Origin: CAWAHD01 sp963781785
GTDB taxonomy: Bacteria > Planctomycetota > Planctomycetia > Isosphaerales > Isosphaeraceae
NCBI GenBank assembly: GCA_963781785.1
Contig: CAWAHD010000004.1
Span: 434,001-498,000 of the forward strand
DNA length: 64,000 nucleotides
Reading direction: 5' to 3'
The notes below the pieces were generated by a model. The model saw only the letters and a program-made list of their open reading frames with translations. It was not told where the DNA came from and ran no database searches. Shown here piece by piece: positions 28,229-36,931 of the stretch (the first letter of the stretch is position 1; each line of letters opens with the position of its first letter). Position numbers and translations under genes: made by a program.

Positions 28229-30131
28229 GGTGCTGGGTGGCGGTGCGATCGTGGCGGTGGTGGGTCGCCGGGGTTGTTGTTCACCAGCGTCCCGGGCATG
28301 AGCAAGCCGATCAAGAGGATGTTCACCGGCACCGCCAGCGACGTCATCGTGACCGATGGTCCGACTGGGCCCGTTGCCGATCACGGTGATCGAGAAGGGC
28401 AGCCTCGAGAGCTCCAAGAACCAGGATGCCTTCTGCATGGTCGAGGGGCAGACGACGATCATCATGATCAAGCCCGAAGGGACGCCCGTCAAGAAGGGAG
28501 AGATCGTCTGCGTGCTGGACTCGGCCGCGCTGAAGGACAGCTTGCTCAACCAGAAGATCACGACCAAGAGCGCCAAGGCTGCCTGGAACAACGCCACGCT
28601 GACCCGCGAGGTGGCCGAGATCGCGGTGGTCGAGTACATCGAAGGTATCTACAAGCAGGATCTTGCGACCGTTCGAGGGCGAGATCAAGCTGGCCGAGTC
28701 CGACCTGTCCCGGGCCGAGGACCGCCTCGACTGGGCGCGGCGGATGTACAAGAAGGGGTACGTCTCGCTGGCGGCGAAGAACTCCGAAGAGCTGACGCTC
28801 AAGAAGAGCCCGGTTCGCCCTGGAGCAGGCCGAGAGCAAGAAGAACGTTCTGGAGCGAGTACACCAAGGGGAAGACGATCAAGGAGCTGAAGAGCGAGGT
28901 CGAGAAGGCCCACTCCGACGAGCTCGCGAAGAAGGCGACCTGGGACCTGGAAAACACGCAAGGAGAAGAAGCTCGAGCGGCAGATCGACGCCTGCGAGAT
29001 CAAGGCCCCGAGCGACGGCCTGGTGGTTTACGCCAACGATCCCAGCCGGTCGTTCGGCAGCAACCAGCCTCAGATCGAGGAAGGGGCGACCGTCCGCGAG
29101 CGACAGAAGATCTTCAGCCTGCCGGATATCAGCAGGATGCAGGTGAACACGAAGGTCCACGAATCGCATGTCAACCAGGTCAAGCCCGGGCATGAAGGCG
29201 ACGATCCGGGTCGACGCGTTCTCGGGCGAGCCGCTTGAACGGCAGGTGACGGACGTGGCGGCCTTGCCCGACTCGGCCAACTTCTTCAGCTCGGACATCA
29301 AGGTCTACACGACCAAGGTCAGGATCGATCAATCCGCTGCCGGGGCTGCGGCCCGGCATGAACGCGGAGGTGAAGATCATGGTCGACCAGAAAGACAAGG
29401 TTCTCACGGTTCCGGTCCTGGCGGTCCTTCAATTCGACGGCAAGGATCACGTGACTCAGCAAGGTGGACGACCGCTTCGTGCAGGAGCGTGGTCGATCTG
29501 GGGATCTCGAACGAGACGTACGTCGAAGTCACGAAGGGGCTGAACGAACACGACGTGATCGCGATGGACCCGGTCGCACTCATGAGCGATGAAGCCAAGC
29601 GCAATGCCTTCGGCTCCTCCGGCAAGGCCACGAAGCGAGACTGGGCGAAGCGGACGTCGGCTGAGGAAGCCACGGACGCCGCAGCGGTCGCGGCGGCAGC
29701 CGGCGCCGATGCCAAGGCAGCCGCGGGGGCGGCCAAAGGCGGCGGCGCCGCCGGCAAGGGGGGTGGCCTCGCTGCCCGCAGCGGCGGTCCCGCCGGCAAG
29801 GGGGGCGGCCAGTTTGCCAAGGGCGCGGGGGCGGCCAAGGGCAAGCGAGCAGGCGGAGGAGGGTTCATGAATAACCCCATCTTCCAGAAGATGCAGAAGA
29901 ATCTCACTCCGGAAGAGATGGCCTCGATGAGGGGGGCCAGCCCCGAGGATCGCGAGGCGCTCATGAAAAAAGCCGGGCTCACCGACGAAGAGATTGAAAC
30001 GATGGCACAGATGCGTCGCAACATGGGCGGCGGACGAGGCGGCCCGGGCGGTGGTGGCGGCTTTGGCGGCGGCGGCTTTGGTGGCGGCCGGCGGCGGCGG
30101 TGGTGGTGGCGAGGGAGGATCGGACCAGTGA
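28158..30131 (+). CDS. periplasmic adaptor (membrane-fusion) protein (many frame breaks)
   Basis: HlyD/MacA-type adaptor that would bridge the inner-membrane pump and TolC. The start is uncertain (ATG 28158 or GTG 28230). A membrane anchor GGGAIVAVV-VAGVV appears once two extra bases are removed (about 28260 and 28277). Then come LPITVIEKGSLESSKNQDAF, a biotinyl-like hairpin (GTPVKKGEIVCVLDS), a long coiled-coil region, APSDGLVVYAND, and RPGMNAEVKIMVDQKDKVLT. The C-terminus is Ala/Gly-rich and ends in a poly-Gly tail. Frame changes equal to one extra base occur at about 28373, 28671, 28812, 28856, 28959, 29191, 29330, 29460, 29485 and 30089. The stop TGA (30129-30131) overlaps the GTG of the ATPase gene. 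Confidence 0.8.
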
Positions 30132-31032
30132 GCGAAGATCTCGGCCAAGTGAAGCCGGCCACCAAGCCGATCGTCAGGCTGGTCGACGTGACCAAGATTT
30201 ACGTCATGGGCCACTCGTCGGGGGGCGGCGGGCTGCTCAGCCGCCGCACTCCAACGTGACGACGGTCACCGTGCATGCTCTCCGGGGCGTTTCGGTCGAC
30301 TTCCATCCGGGCGAATACATCGCGATCATGGGTGCCTCCGGATCGGGCAAGAGCACCATGCTCAACCTGCTGGGATGCCTGGACCGCCCCACCAGCGGCG
30401 AGTATCTGCTGGGGGGCCGCGACGTGGCTGGCCTGGACGACGACGAGCTCTCCGAGATCCGCAGCCGGTACCTCGGCTTCATCTTCCAGTCGTATAACCT
30501 GATCCAGCAATACACGGTGCTCGAGAACATCCAGCTTCCCCTGACCTATCAGGGCACCGGCGAGATCAGCGCGGAGGCCCAGGAACGATCCGTCGAGGTG
30601 GCGGGGCTGGTGGGTCTGGCGGATCGCCTCGACCACCGGCCGTCGCAGCTTTCCGGCGGTCAGCAACAGCGCGTCGCGATCGCGCGATCGCTGATCAACG
30701 ACCCGTACATCATCCTGGCCGACGAGGCCACCGGTAACCTCGATACCAGGACCAGCGAAGAGATCATGGACGTACTCGAGCGGCTCAACGATGGCGGCAA
30801 GACGATCATCATGGTGACGCACGAAGAAGACATCGCGGCTCACGCCAAGCGCGTGATCAAGATGCGTGACGGCTTGATCATCGAGGACGGTCCCACGGCA
30901 CGCATGAAACGTCTCCAGGCCGCCACCGTGGCCCCAACGGCGCGACTGGACGGCGCGGGCGGGGCCTGGGAAGCCGATTATGGTCCGGACGAGATCGAAT
31001 CCAGCCCGAACAACAAAGAATTCACCCATTGA
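30128..31032 (+). CDS. MacB/LolD-type ABC transporter ATP-binding protein (frame broken once)
   Basis: The ATPase of the efflux pump, about 300 residues. GTG 30128 overlaps the adaptor stop (GTGA) and opens VKPATKPIVRLVDVTKIYVM. A frame change near 30250 (one base missing) joins this to VTVHALRGVSVDFHPGEYIA. All motifs are present: Walker A GASGSGKST, Q-loop FQSYNLI, signature LSGGQQQRVAIARSL, Walker B IILADEATGNLD and H-loop MVTHEED. The MacB/LolD class fits the downstream FtsX-like permeases. The tail (about 40 residues after ARMKRLQA) is a variable extension. The pump might export a peptide, glycolipid, lipoprotein or antibiotic; the sequence does not say which. Confidence 0.92.
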
Positions 31033-31082
31033 CGACTGACAATTGACTCACTGACAACCGACAATTGACTGACAACTGACAC
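31031..31082. repeat. degenerate short tandem repeat around TGACAATTGACT
   Basis: Four to five imperfect copies of ACTGACAA(T/C)TGAC fill the gap between the ATPase stop and the first permease. The repeats contain TTGACT/TTGACA-like words but no -10 at a fitting distance, so I call them only a repeat. Confidence 0.6.
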
Positions 31083-31093
31083 GAGGTTCGCGA

Positions 31094-32375
31094 ATGGGAC
31101 GCCTCTGGCGGTCGCTCAAGCTGGGAATGAAGAGCCTGCTTCTGCACAAGTTGCGCTCGGGTCTGACCGTCCTGGGCATCGTCTTCGGCGTGGCGGCGGT
31201 GATCTCGATGCTCGCGATCGCCGAAGGCACCAGCAGTGTGGCGCGCGAACAGATCCGCGCCCTGGGGGCGACCAATATCATCATCCGCTCAGTGAAGCCC
31301 AGCGAGGAGGCCCAGTCATCCGGGGGCAGCCGGATGACGCAGATCCTGAACTACGGGCTCAAATATGACGATTACCAGCGGATCGTGGACACGATGCCGA
31401 CGATCAAGAAGGTGCTGCCGATTCGCGAAATCCGCAAGCAGGTACGCCGTGAAAGCTATTCGCTCGACGGCCGCGTGGTCGGCACCACCGAAGACTATGC
31501 CGAATTCAACCTGCTGCACATCGCGCACGGCCGGTTCCTGACGGCCACCGACAACGAAAAATACGAGAATTTCGCGGTGCTCGCCCACGAGACCGCCCGG
31601 CGGCTTTTTCCCTACGAAGACCCGATCGAACAGTCGATCAAGCTCGGCACCGACTACTACACGGTGGTGGGCGTGACCGAGAAGCGCGAGACCTCGGCGG
31701 GAATCGGTGGCAGCCTGGCCGCTCAAGACTTCAACAGCGACGTGTATATCCCGCTCAACACCTGCCGGCTCCGGTTCGGCGAGCGGATCATCGACAACCG
31801 CTCGGGCTCGCGGCAGGCCGAGGAAACCCAGCTCACCCAGATCACGGTCCAGGTCGGTTCGATGGAAGAAGTGCTCCCGACCGTGCCCCTGATCGAAGCG
31901 TGCTACGAGAGCTATCATCCCAAGAAGGACGTCGAGAAGACCGTTCCGTACGACTTGCTCATTCAGGCGCAGAAGCAGGCGCGGCAGTTTGCGATCATCC
32001 TGGGGACGATCGCGGCGATCTCGCTCTTGGTCGGCGGCATCGGTATCATGAACATCATGCTGGCGACGGTGACAGAAAGGACCCGCGAGATCGGGATTCG
32101 GCGGGCCCTGGGCGCCAAGCGCCGCGACATCACCTGGCAGTTCCTGATCGAGACCGTCGTCCTGGCCGGTACGGGTGGCTTGCTGGGCGTGGCCGTGGGG
32201 TTCGCCATCCCGCTGATCATCGTTTACTTCATTCGCGACCAGAAGCGCGATCGTCACACCGCAGTCGGTCGTGGCGGCGTTCTGCATCTCGGTCTTCATC
32301 GGCATCGCGGCCGGCATCTACCCGGCTCTTCGGGCCGCCTACATGGACCCGATCGAAGCCCTCCGGCACGAATAG
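31094..32375 (+). CDS. MacB/FtsX-type ABC permease, first copy (frame broken once)
   Basis: A permease of about 427 residues. It has an N-terminal membrane helix (LTVLGIVFGVAAVISMLAIA, about residue 20), a periplasmic MacB core domain (about residues 45-275), and three C-terminal helices with the FtsX signature, including TREIGIRRALGAKRRDITWQ. The frame holds until codon 384 and then changes at 32246: the sequence has one extra base between AAG and GCG. After removing it, the text aligns with copy 2 (DQ-K/R-AIVTPQSVV) to the stop at 32375. It lies 62 bp after the ATPase gene and 7 bp before the second permease, so all are probably one transcript. A MacB-like dimer would normally be built from one permease. 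Confidence 0.9.
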
Positions 32376-32382
32376 GTTGCGA

Positions 32383-33662
32383 ATGGCACGCCTCTGGCGG
32401 TCGCTCAAGATGGGAATGAAGAGCCTGCTCTTGCACAAGATGCGGTCCGGGTTGACCGTGCTGGGCATCGTCTTTGGCGTGGCGGCGGTGATCTCGATGC
32501 TGGCGATCGCCGAAGGTACCAGCAGCGTGGCGCGGGAACAGATCCGCTCCCTCGGGGCGACGAATATCATCCTCCGCTCGATCAAGCCCAGCGAGGAGTC
32601 CCAGAACTCGGGGGGCCAGCGGCAAACGCTGATCCTGAACTACGGGCTCAAGTACGACGACTACCAGCGGATCGTCGACACGGTGCCGACGATCCGCAAG
32701 GTCCTACCGGTTCGGGATTTCCGCAAGCAAGTACGCCGCGAGGGCTATGTCCTCGACGGCCGGTTGGTGGCGACCACCCAGGACTACGCCGAGTTCAATT
32801 TGCTGCACATCGCGCGGGGCCGGTTCTTGACGGCCCGCGACAACGACAAGTACGAGAATTTCGCGGTGCTCGCGCATGAAACGGCGCGGCGGCTGTTTCC
32901 CTATGAAGACCCGATCGGCCAGTCGATCAAGCTCGGCAGCGACTACTATACGGTGGTGGGCGTGATCGAGAAGCGCGCGAGCACGGCCGGAATCGGTGGC
33001 AGCCTGGCTGCTCAAGACTTCAACAACGACGTGTATATCCCGCTCAACACCTGCCGGCTCCGGTTCGGCGAGCGGATCATCGACGTGCGTCGGGCGCGGC
33101 AAAGTTCGAGGAAACCCAGCTCAGCCAGATCACCATCCAGGTACGGTCGATGGAAGAAGTGCTCCCGACCGTGCCCCTGATCGATGCCTGCTACGAGAGC
33201 TATCACCCCAACAATGACGTCGAGAAGACCGTTCCGTACGACTTGCTGATTCAGGCCCAGAAACAGGCGCGGCAGTTTGCGATCATCCTGGGGACGATCG
33301 CGGCGATCTCGCTCCTGGTCGGTGGCATCGGCATCATGAACATCATGCTGGCGACAGTGACCGAAAGGACCCGCGAGATCGGGATTCGGCGAGCCCTGGG
33401 CGCCGAGCGCCGCGACATCACCTGGCAGTTCCTGATCGAGACGGTCGTCCTGGCGGGTACCGGGGGCCTGCTCGGAGTTGCCCTGGGATTCGCCATCCCG
33501 CTCGTCATGGTTTTCTTCATTCGCGACCAGCGCGCGATCGTCACGCCGCAGTCGGTCGTAGGGGCGTTTTGCATCTCGGTCTTCATCGGCATCGCGGCCG
33601 GCATCTACCCGGCTCTTCGGGCCGCCTACATGGACCCGATCGAAGCCCTGCGGCACGAGTAG
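32383..33662 (+). CDS. MacB/FtsX-type ABC permease, second copy (frame broken once)
   Basis: A near-duplicate of the preceding permease, starting at ATG 32383 and ending at TAG 33662. The same architecture is visible: first helix (residue 20), periplasmic domain, and C-terminal helices with TREIGIRRALGAERRDITWQ. The two proteins differ at scattered positions, mostly in the periplasmic domain (for example SVKPSEEAQSSGG against SIKPSEESQNSGG), while the membrane parts are nearly the same. One base is missing near 33086, where the first copy reads NRSGSRQAEETQ and this one VRSGAAKFEETQ when corrected. Two permeases with one ATPase suggest a heterodimeric pump or a recent duplication not yet resolved. 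Confidence 0.9.
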
Positions 33663-33799
33663 CCATTTACGGAGTGGTCGGTTTGACTTGGGCTTGCGTC
33701 GCGGACCGGGCGCGGCTAGGCTGGTGAAATCACAAGGTGAGATTGACCGCGGCTACCGGGTCTCCGGGGCCGCGGTTTTTCTATTGGGAGCAGACCAGG

Positions 33800-34279
33800 A
33801 TGTCAACAGACCGAATCCCGATATCCAAGGAAGGTTACGAAAAACTCAAGGCCCAGTTGGACCGGATGAAGAACGACGAGATGCCGAGGATCGCCGAGCA
33901 GATTGCCCAGGCGCGAGCGTTCGGCGACCTCTCGGAGAACGCCGAGTTCGATGCGGCGGTCGAGGCCCAGGGGATGCTCCAGGCAAGGATCAACGACCTG
34001 CAGTACAAGCTGAGTCAGGCTTACATCGTTGACAAGTCCACCATCCCCACCGACCGGGTCGTCTACGGCTCGAAGGTCCGCGTCCTCGACCTCGATCTCA
34101 ACGAGGAGGAGGATTTCATCCTCGTCGGGCCGGGCGAGGAAGATTACGACCAGAACAAGATTCTCTTGAGCAGCCCGATCGGGCAGGGCTTGGTCGGCAA
34201 ACAGATCGGCGAACAGGTGGAGGTGCAGATTCCCCGCGGGGTCCTGAAGCTCAAGATCGTGGGAATCGGTGTGGCCTGA
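33800..34279 (+). CDS. greA: transcription elongation factor GreA
   Basis: A 159-residue Gre factor. It enters the RNA polymerase secondary channel and stimulates cleavage of backtracked RNA. ATG 33800 has GGGAG about 9 nt upstream. The N-terminal coiled coil (residues 1-75) contains ARAFGDLSENAEFDAAVEAQ, whose acidic tip residues (D and E) act at the active site. The C-terminal FKBP-like domain shows IVGPGEEDY-like and SPIGQGLVGKQIGEQVEVQI blocks (here beginning LVGPGEED). Length and order are standard. It is a single gene, about 140 bp after the efflux operon, followed 28 nt after its stop by a triplicated hairpin repeat that may end its transcript. Confidence 0.95.
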   Translation: MSTDRIPISKEGYEKLKAQLDRMKNDEMPRIAEQIAQARAFGDLSENAEFDAAVEAQGMLQARINDLQYKLSQAYIVDKSTIPTDRVVYGSKVRVLDLDLNEEEDFILVGPGEEDYDQNKILLSSPIGQGLVGKQIGEQVEVQIPRGVLKLKIVGIGVA

Positions 34280-34307
34280 GCGGAGCGGACGAATGGCCCG
34301 CTTCGGT

Positions 34308-34394
34308 GTAGCTCAGGCTTTCCAGCCTGACGAATGCCGTAGGTCAGGCTTTCCAGCCTGACGAATGCCGTAGGTCAGGCTTTCCAGCCTGGCC
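34308..34394. repeat. 31-bp tandem repeat with hairpin core, three copies
   Basis: Units at 34308-34338, 34339-34369 and 34370-34394 (the last truncated). Each contains TCAGGCT-ttcc-AGCCTGA, a perfect 7-bp stem with a 4-nt loop, apart from one change in the third unit. The block fills the gap between convergent greA and the pseudouridine synthase gene, so it could terminate both. Confidence 0.9.
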
Positions 34395-35154
34395 TATGGG
34401 GTATCGGGCAGGACGATTCCCGCCGCGGCCCACGCGCTGGGAAGGGGCGCCACCAACTGAAGTAGGGCGCCGGTGATCGGGTGGCGAACCGAGAGTGATC
34501 GGGCGTGAAGCGCGATGCCCTCCGGCTCCGGGAACGGCAGAGTTGATCCGTAGGTTGAATCGCCCAGGATCGGGAGCCCGCGCCGCGCGGCCTGGAGTCG
34601 CAGTTGATGCGTCCTGCCCGTTTGGGGCCAGAGCCTCAGCCAGGCGCATCCCGGCGGCACAGACCGAGGTGACGCGAAAACCGCTCGCGTGACGGCCTCG
34701 CGGGCGCCCGGCGTACTGGAATCAACCACACTGGCGACGCCCTTGGAGCCGGCGCGAACAGCCAGTCGATCCAGAGATCACATTCGATCGGCGAGCTCGG
34801 GGCCGGGTTGGGAAATTCGATCGCGTTGGCGCTGGCGGTCGCGCTCTGCGCCGGCAACCGGACGATGGCCCAATACTCCTTGGCGACCCGGCGCTCCTGG
34901 AACTGCATCGACAGCCGCCGGGCCGCTTTGATCGTCTTGGCCCAGATCAGCACTCCCGAGGTCGGCCGGTCAAGCCGGTGCACGATTCCCAGGTAGACCG
35001 AGTGGGGTGCAGCAGGATCAAGATACGCCCGGACGGCGGTTTCGAGCGACATTTCACCGGGGGGCGCCCATTCTCCCTGCGCGAACTGCCCCGCGGGCTT
35101 GGCGAGCGCCAGGCAATGATGATCTTCGAAGAGAATGGCCAGGTGCCGGTTCAC
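34394..35154 (-). CDS. RluA-family pseudouridine synthase (frame broken once)
   Basis: A pseudouridine synthase of the RluA/RluC/RluD type that would modify uridines in rRNA or tRNA. The catalytic motif is GIVHRLDRPTSGVL (about residue 58; Asp is the nucleophile), followed by YLIWAKT-like and RRVAKEYWA blocks. The C-terminal TGRTHQLRLQAARRGLPILG is found in another frame. The two parts join near 34743, where one G is missing from AAGGGCG; correcting it gives APKGVASVVDSSTPG. The N-terminal S4 domain is absent, as in the shorter members. The start is ATG 35154. It converges with greA across the 31-bp repeats. Confidence 0.85.
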
Positions 35155-35256
35155 GCGTTGGTCTGGGCGCCGCGCCCTACTTGATTGCGAGCAGGCCCGA
35201 GTTCGTGCGGTTCACGATCGCACGAACGACGGGCCGCTTTCAAGACCTGGCCGGGA

Positions 35257-35607
35257 TCACTGGTTGGCTCCGCCAACACCACCTCGGCTGTAGGGGCTGG
35301 CATTGGGCCCGAGGTAGGGGCCGGCATTGGGAGCCGGGGTGCCCAGTTGCGCGGGCGAATTGGCACCGCCCAATCCCGCGTTGACATCCCCCGGCGAGCC
35401 AGGCATGGCGTTCGGATACATGCCGCCGCCCAATGAGTTATTGGGATGGGGGTCCGAGGTGAAAGGGGGCGGCCCGCCACCGGTCGTGGAATAAGGCTTG
35501 CTGGGCGGAACGTCGTTCCGCATGCTCCGGCAGCCGGCGGAGAAGACGACCGTTCCCAGGACCAGGACGGACGCTCCGGCGGCAATTACGCGACTCAGTC
35601 GATCCAT
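35257..35607 (-). CDS. small secreted lipoprotein, Gly/Pro/Asn-rich
   Basis: A 116-residue predicted lipoprotein. ATG 35607 is preceded by GAGGAGG about 9 nt upstream; longer in-frame starts lack such a site. The signal peptide SVLVLGTVVFSAGC has a good lipobox (SAGC, Cys at about residue 26). The mature part is low-complexity: Ser, Thr, Gly, Pro and Asn with repeated short motifs such as NSLGGG, NAGPYLGPNASPY and GGVGGANQ. This suggests an extended envelope-facing tail rather than an enzyme. The function is unknown; such short lipoproteins are common in planctomycetes. It lies between the pseudouridine synthase and superoxide dismutase genes on the same strand, but with gaps that suggest separate units. 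Confidence 0.7.
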   Translation of the reverse strand: MDRLSRVIAAGASVLVLGTVVFSAGCRSMRNDVPPSKPYSTTGGGPPPFTSDPHPNNSLGGGMYPNAMPGSPGDVNAGLGGANSPAQLGTPAPNAGPYLGPNASPYSRGGVGGANQ

Positions 35608-35990
35608 CGACTTGACCTCCTCGATCCTTGACGCCCGAGATCGCGCGGCTTCAAGGCGAAAATGAGCCAGGCTCGTTCGGATAAGAGCGACGACCAAGGC
35701 GCCGCTCAAGGAACTTAATTTCCGACGTGACAGACGAAAGCCGATTCGAAGTGAGTGCATCGTGGCGAAATCGGCCAGCGGATGCCGCCTATGGAGACGT
35801 GGAGTCCCGCCCCAGGCGCGGGAATCATACCGGCTGGTCGGGAGAGGTCAAGCGGAAACGCGGAAGAAAAGGATGAAGGGTGAAGGATGAAAAAACAATA
35901 CCGCGAGATTGGCGAAGGGCGAGCATGGGCCTCGGCCCGCCCACAGCGGGCCGAGGCACCGGAGATACTGGGAACGGCCTGGTTCCAAGA

Positions 35991-36608
35991 CTACTTCTTG
36001 GCCGCCGCGAATCGCCGGGCAATCTCATCCCAGTTCAAGGTATTCCACCACGCGGCAACGTAGTCGGCGCGCCGATTCTGGTACTTGAGATAATAGGCGT
36101 GCTCCCACACGTCGATTCCCATGATCGGGGTCAAGCCGTCCATGATGGGGTTATCCTGGTTTGGCGAAGAGATGACGGCGAGCTTGCCGTCCTTGCCCAC
36201 GATGAGCCATCCCCACCCCGAGCCGAAGCGGCCCATGGCGGCCTTGCCGAGCGCATCCTTGAACGCTGCAAAACCTCCGAGGTCCGCGGTGATGGCCTGG
36301 CCCAAGGCGCCCGACGGCTCGCCACCCCCGCCTGGCTTCATGATCTGCCAGAACATCGAGTGATTGGCGTGGCCGCCACCATTGTTTCGGACGGCCGTTC
36401 GGATCGCGTCGGGGACCGCGTCAAGCTTCGCGATCAATTGCTCGAGCGGCTTGTCCTGGAGCTGGGGTTGGTCCTTGAGCGCGTTGTTGAGGTTGGTGAC
36501 ATAGGCCTGGTGGTGCTTGGTATAGTGGATCTCCATCGTCTTGGCGTCGATGTGCGGCTCGAGCGCACCATAGTCATAAGGCAAGGGAGGCAAAGTAAAT
36601 TCGGCCAT
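35991..36608 (-). CDS. sodA: superoxide dismutase (Mn/Fe family)
   Basis: A 205-residue superoxide dismutase that converts superoxide to oxygen and peroxide. ATG 36608 has a GAGGA site about 9 nt upstream; the longer in-frame extension is not supported. The metal ligands are seen in order: His in IHYTKHHQAYV (about residue 27), His in GGGHANHSMFW (about residue 80), and Asp and His in MGIDVWEHAYYLKY (about residues 167-171). The GGHANH block and the Gln in SSPNQDNP favour manganese over iron, although cambialistic use cannot be excluded. There is no signal peptide, so it is probably cytoplasmic. A degenerate heptamer patch (GGATGAA-like) lies just past its stop, near 35870-35890. Confidence 0.95.
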   Translation of the reverse strand: MAEFTLPPLPYDYGALEPHIDAKTMEIHYTKHHQAYVTNLNNALKDQPQLQDKPLEQLIAKLDAVPDAIRTAVRNNGGGHANHSMFWQIMKPGGGGEPSGALGQAITADLGGFAAFKDALGKAAMGRFGSGWGWLIVGKDGKLAVISSPNQDNPIMDGLTPIMGIDVWEHAYYLKYQNRRADYVAAWWNTLNWDEIARRFAAAKK

Positions 36609-36931
36609 GACATCGTCCTCGGGAGTGGTGAATTGGTCGCAAGACGCCGCCGTGCCTGGATGCCCAGGCGCAGTCTTGTGCATTCATCAAGCATGCCAAG
36701 CCGCGGCAAGAATTCTCGGATTGCCACCCTACCACACCGGCGGCCCGTGGTTCCAGAAGGTCGCGACCGCCAGGATGGTGTGGTGAAGCGTGTCCGTCAT
36801 CACCCCACGCCCGGGCCCTACCTCTTGTGCGCCAGTTCACGGCGAAGTCGCTTTTGCGCGTGCCGCCGCCCGTGCAACCGGCCGTGTCGCAGACCTGAAC
36901 CACCAGGCGCTGCCCATTCGGAGACCGTCCG

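Noticed and set aside
27030..30090. Programmed +1 frameshifting as the explanation of the efflux genes
   Set aside because: There is no shared slippery heptamer or stop codon at the sites, and about twenty events in two genes would leave almost no full-length protein. Kept only as an alternative in the findings.
29404..30214. Minus-strand frames rich in Pro and Ala
   Set aside because: Complement of the Ala/Gly-rich tail of the adaptor; no protein-like features.
31094..33662. Reading the two permeases as lipoprotein-release LolC/LolE
   Set aside because: The periplasmic domain and the adjacent TolC and adaptor fit the MacB efflux class better; Lol systems lack an adaptor and TolC.
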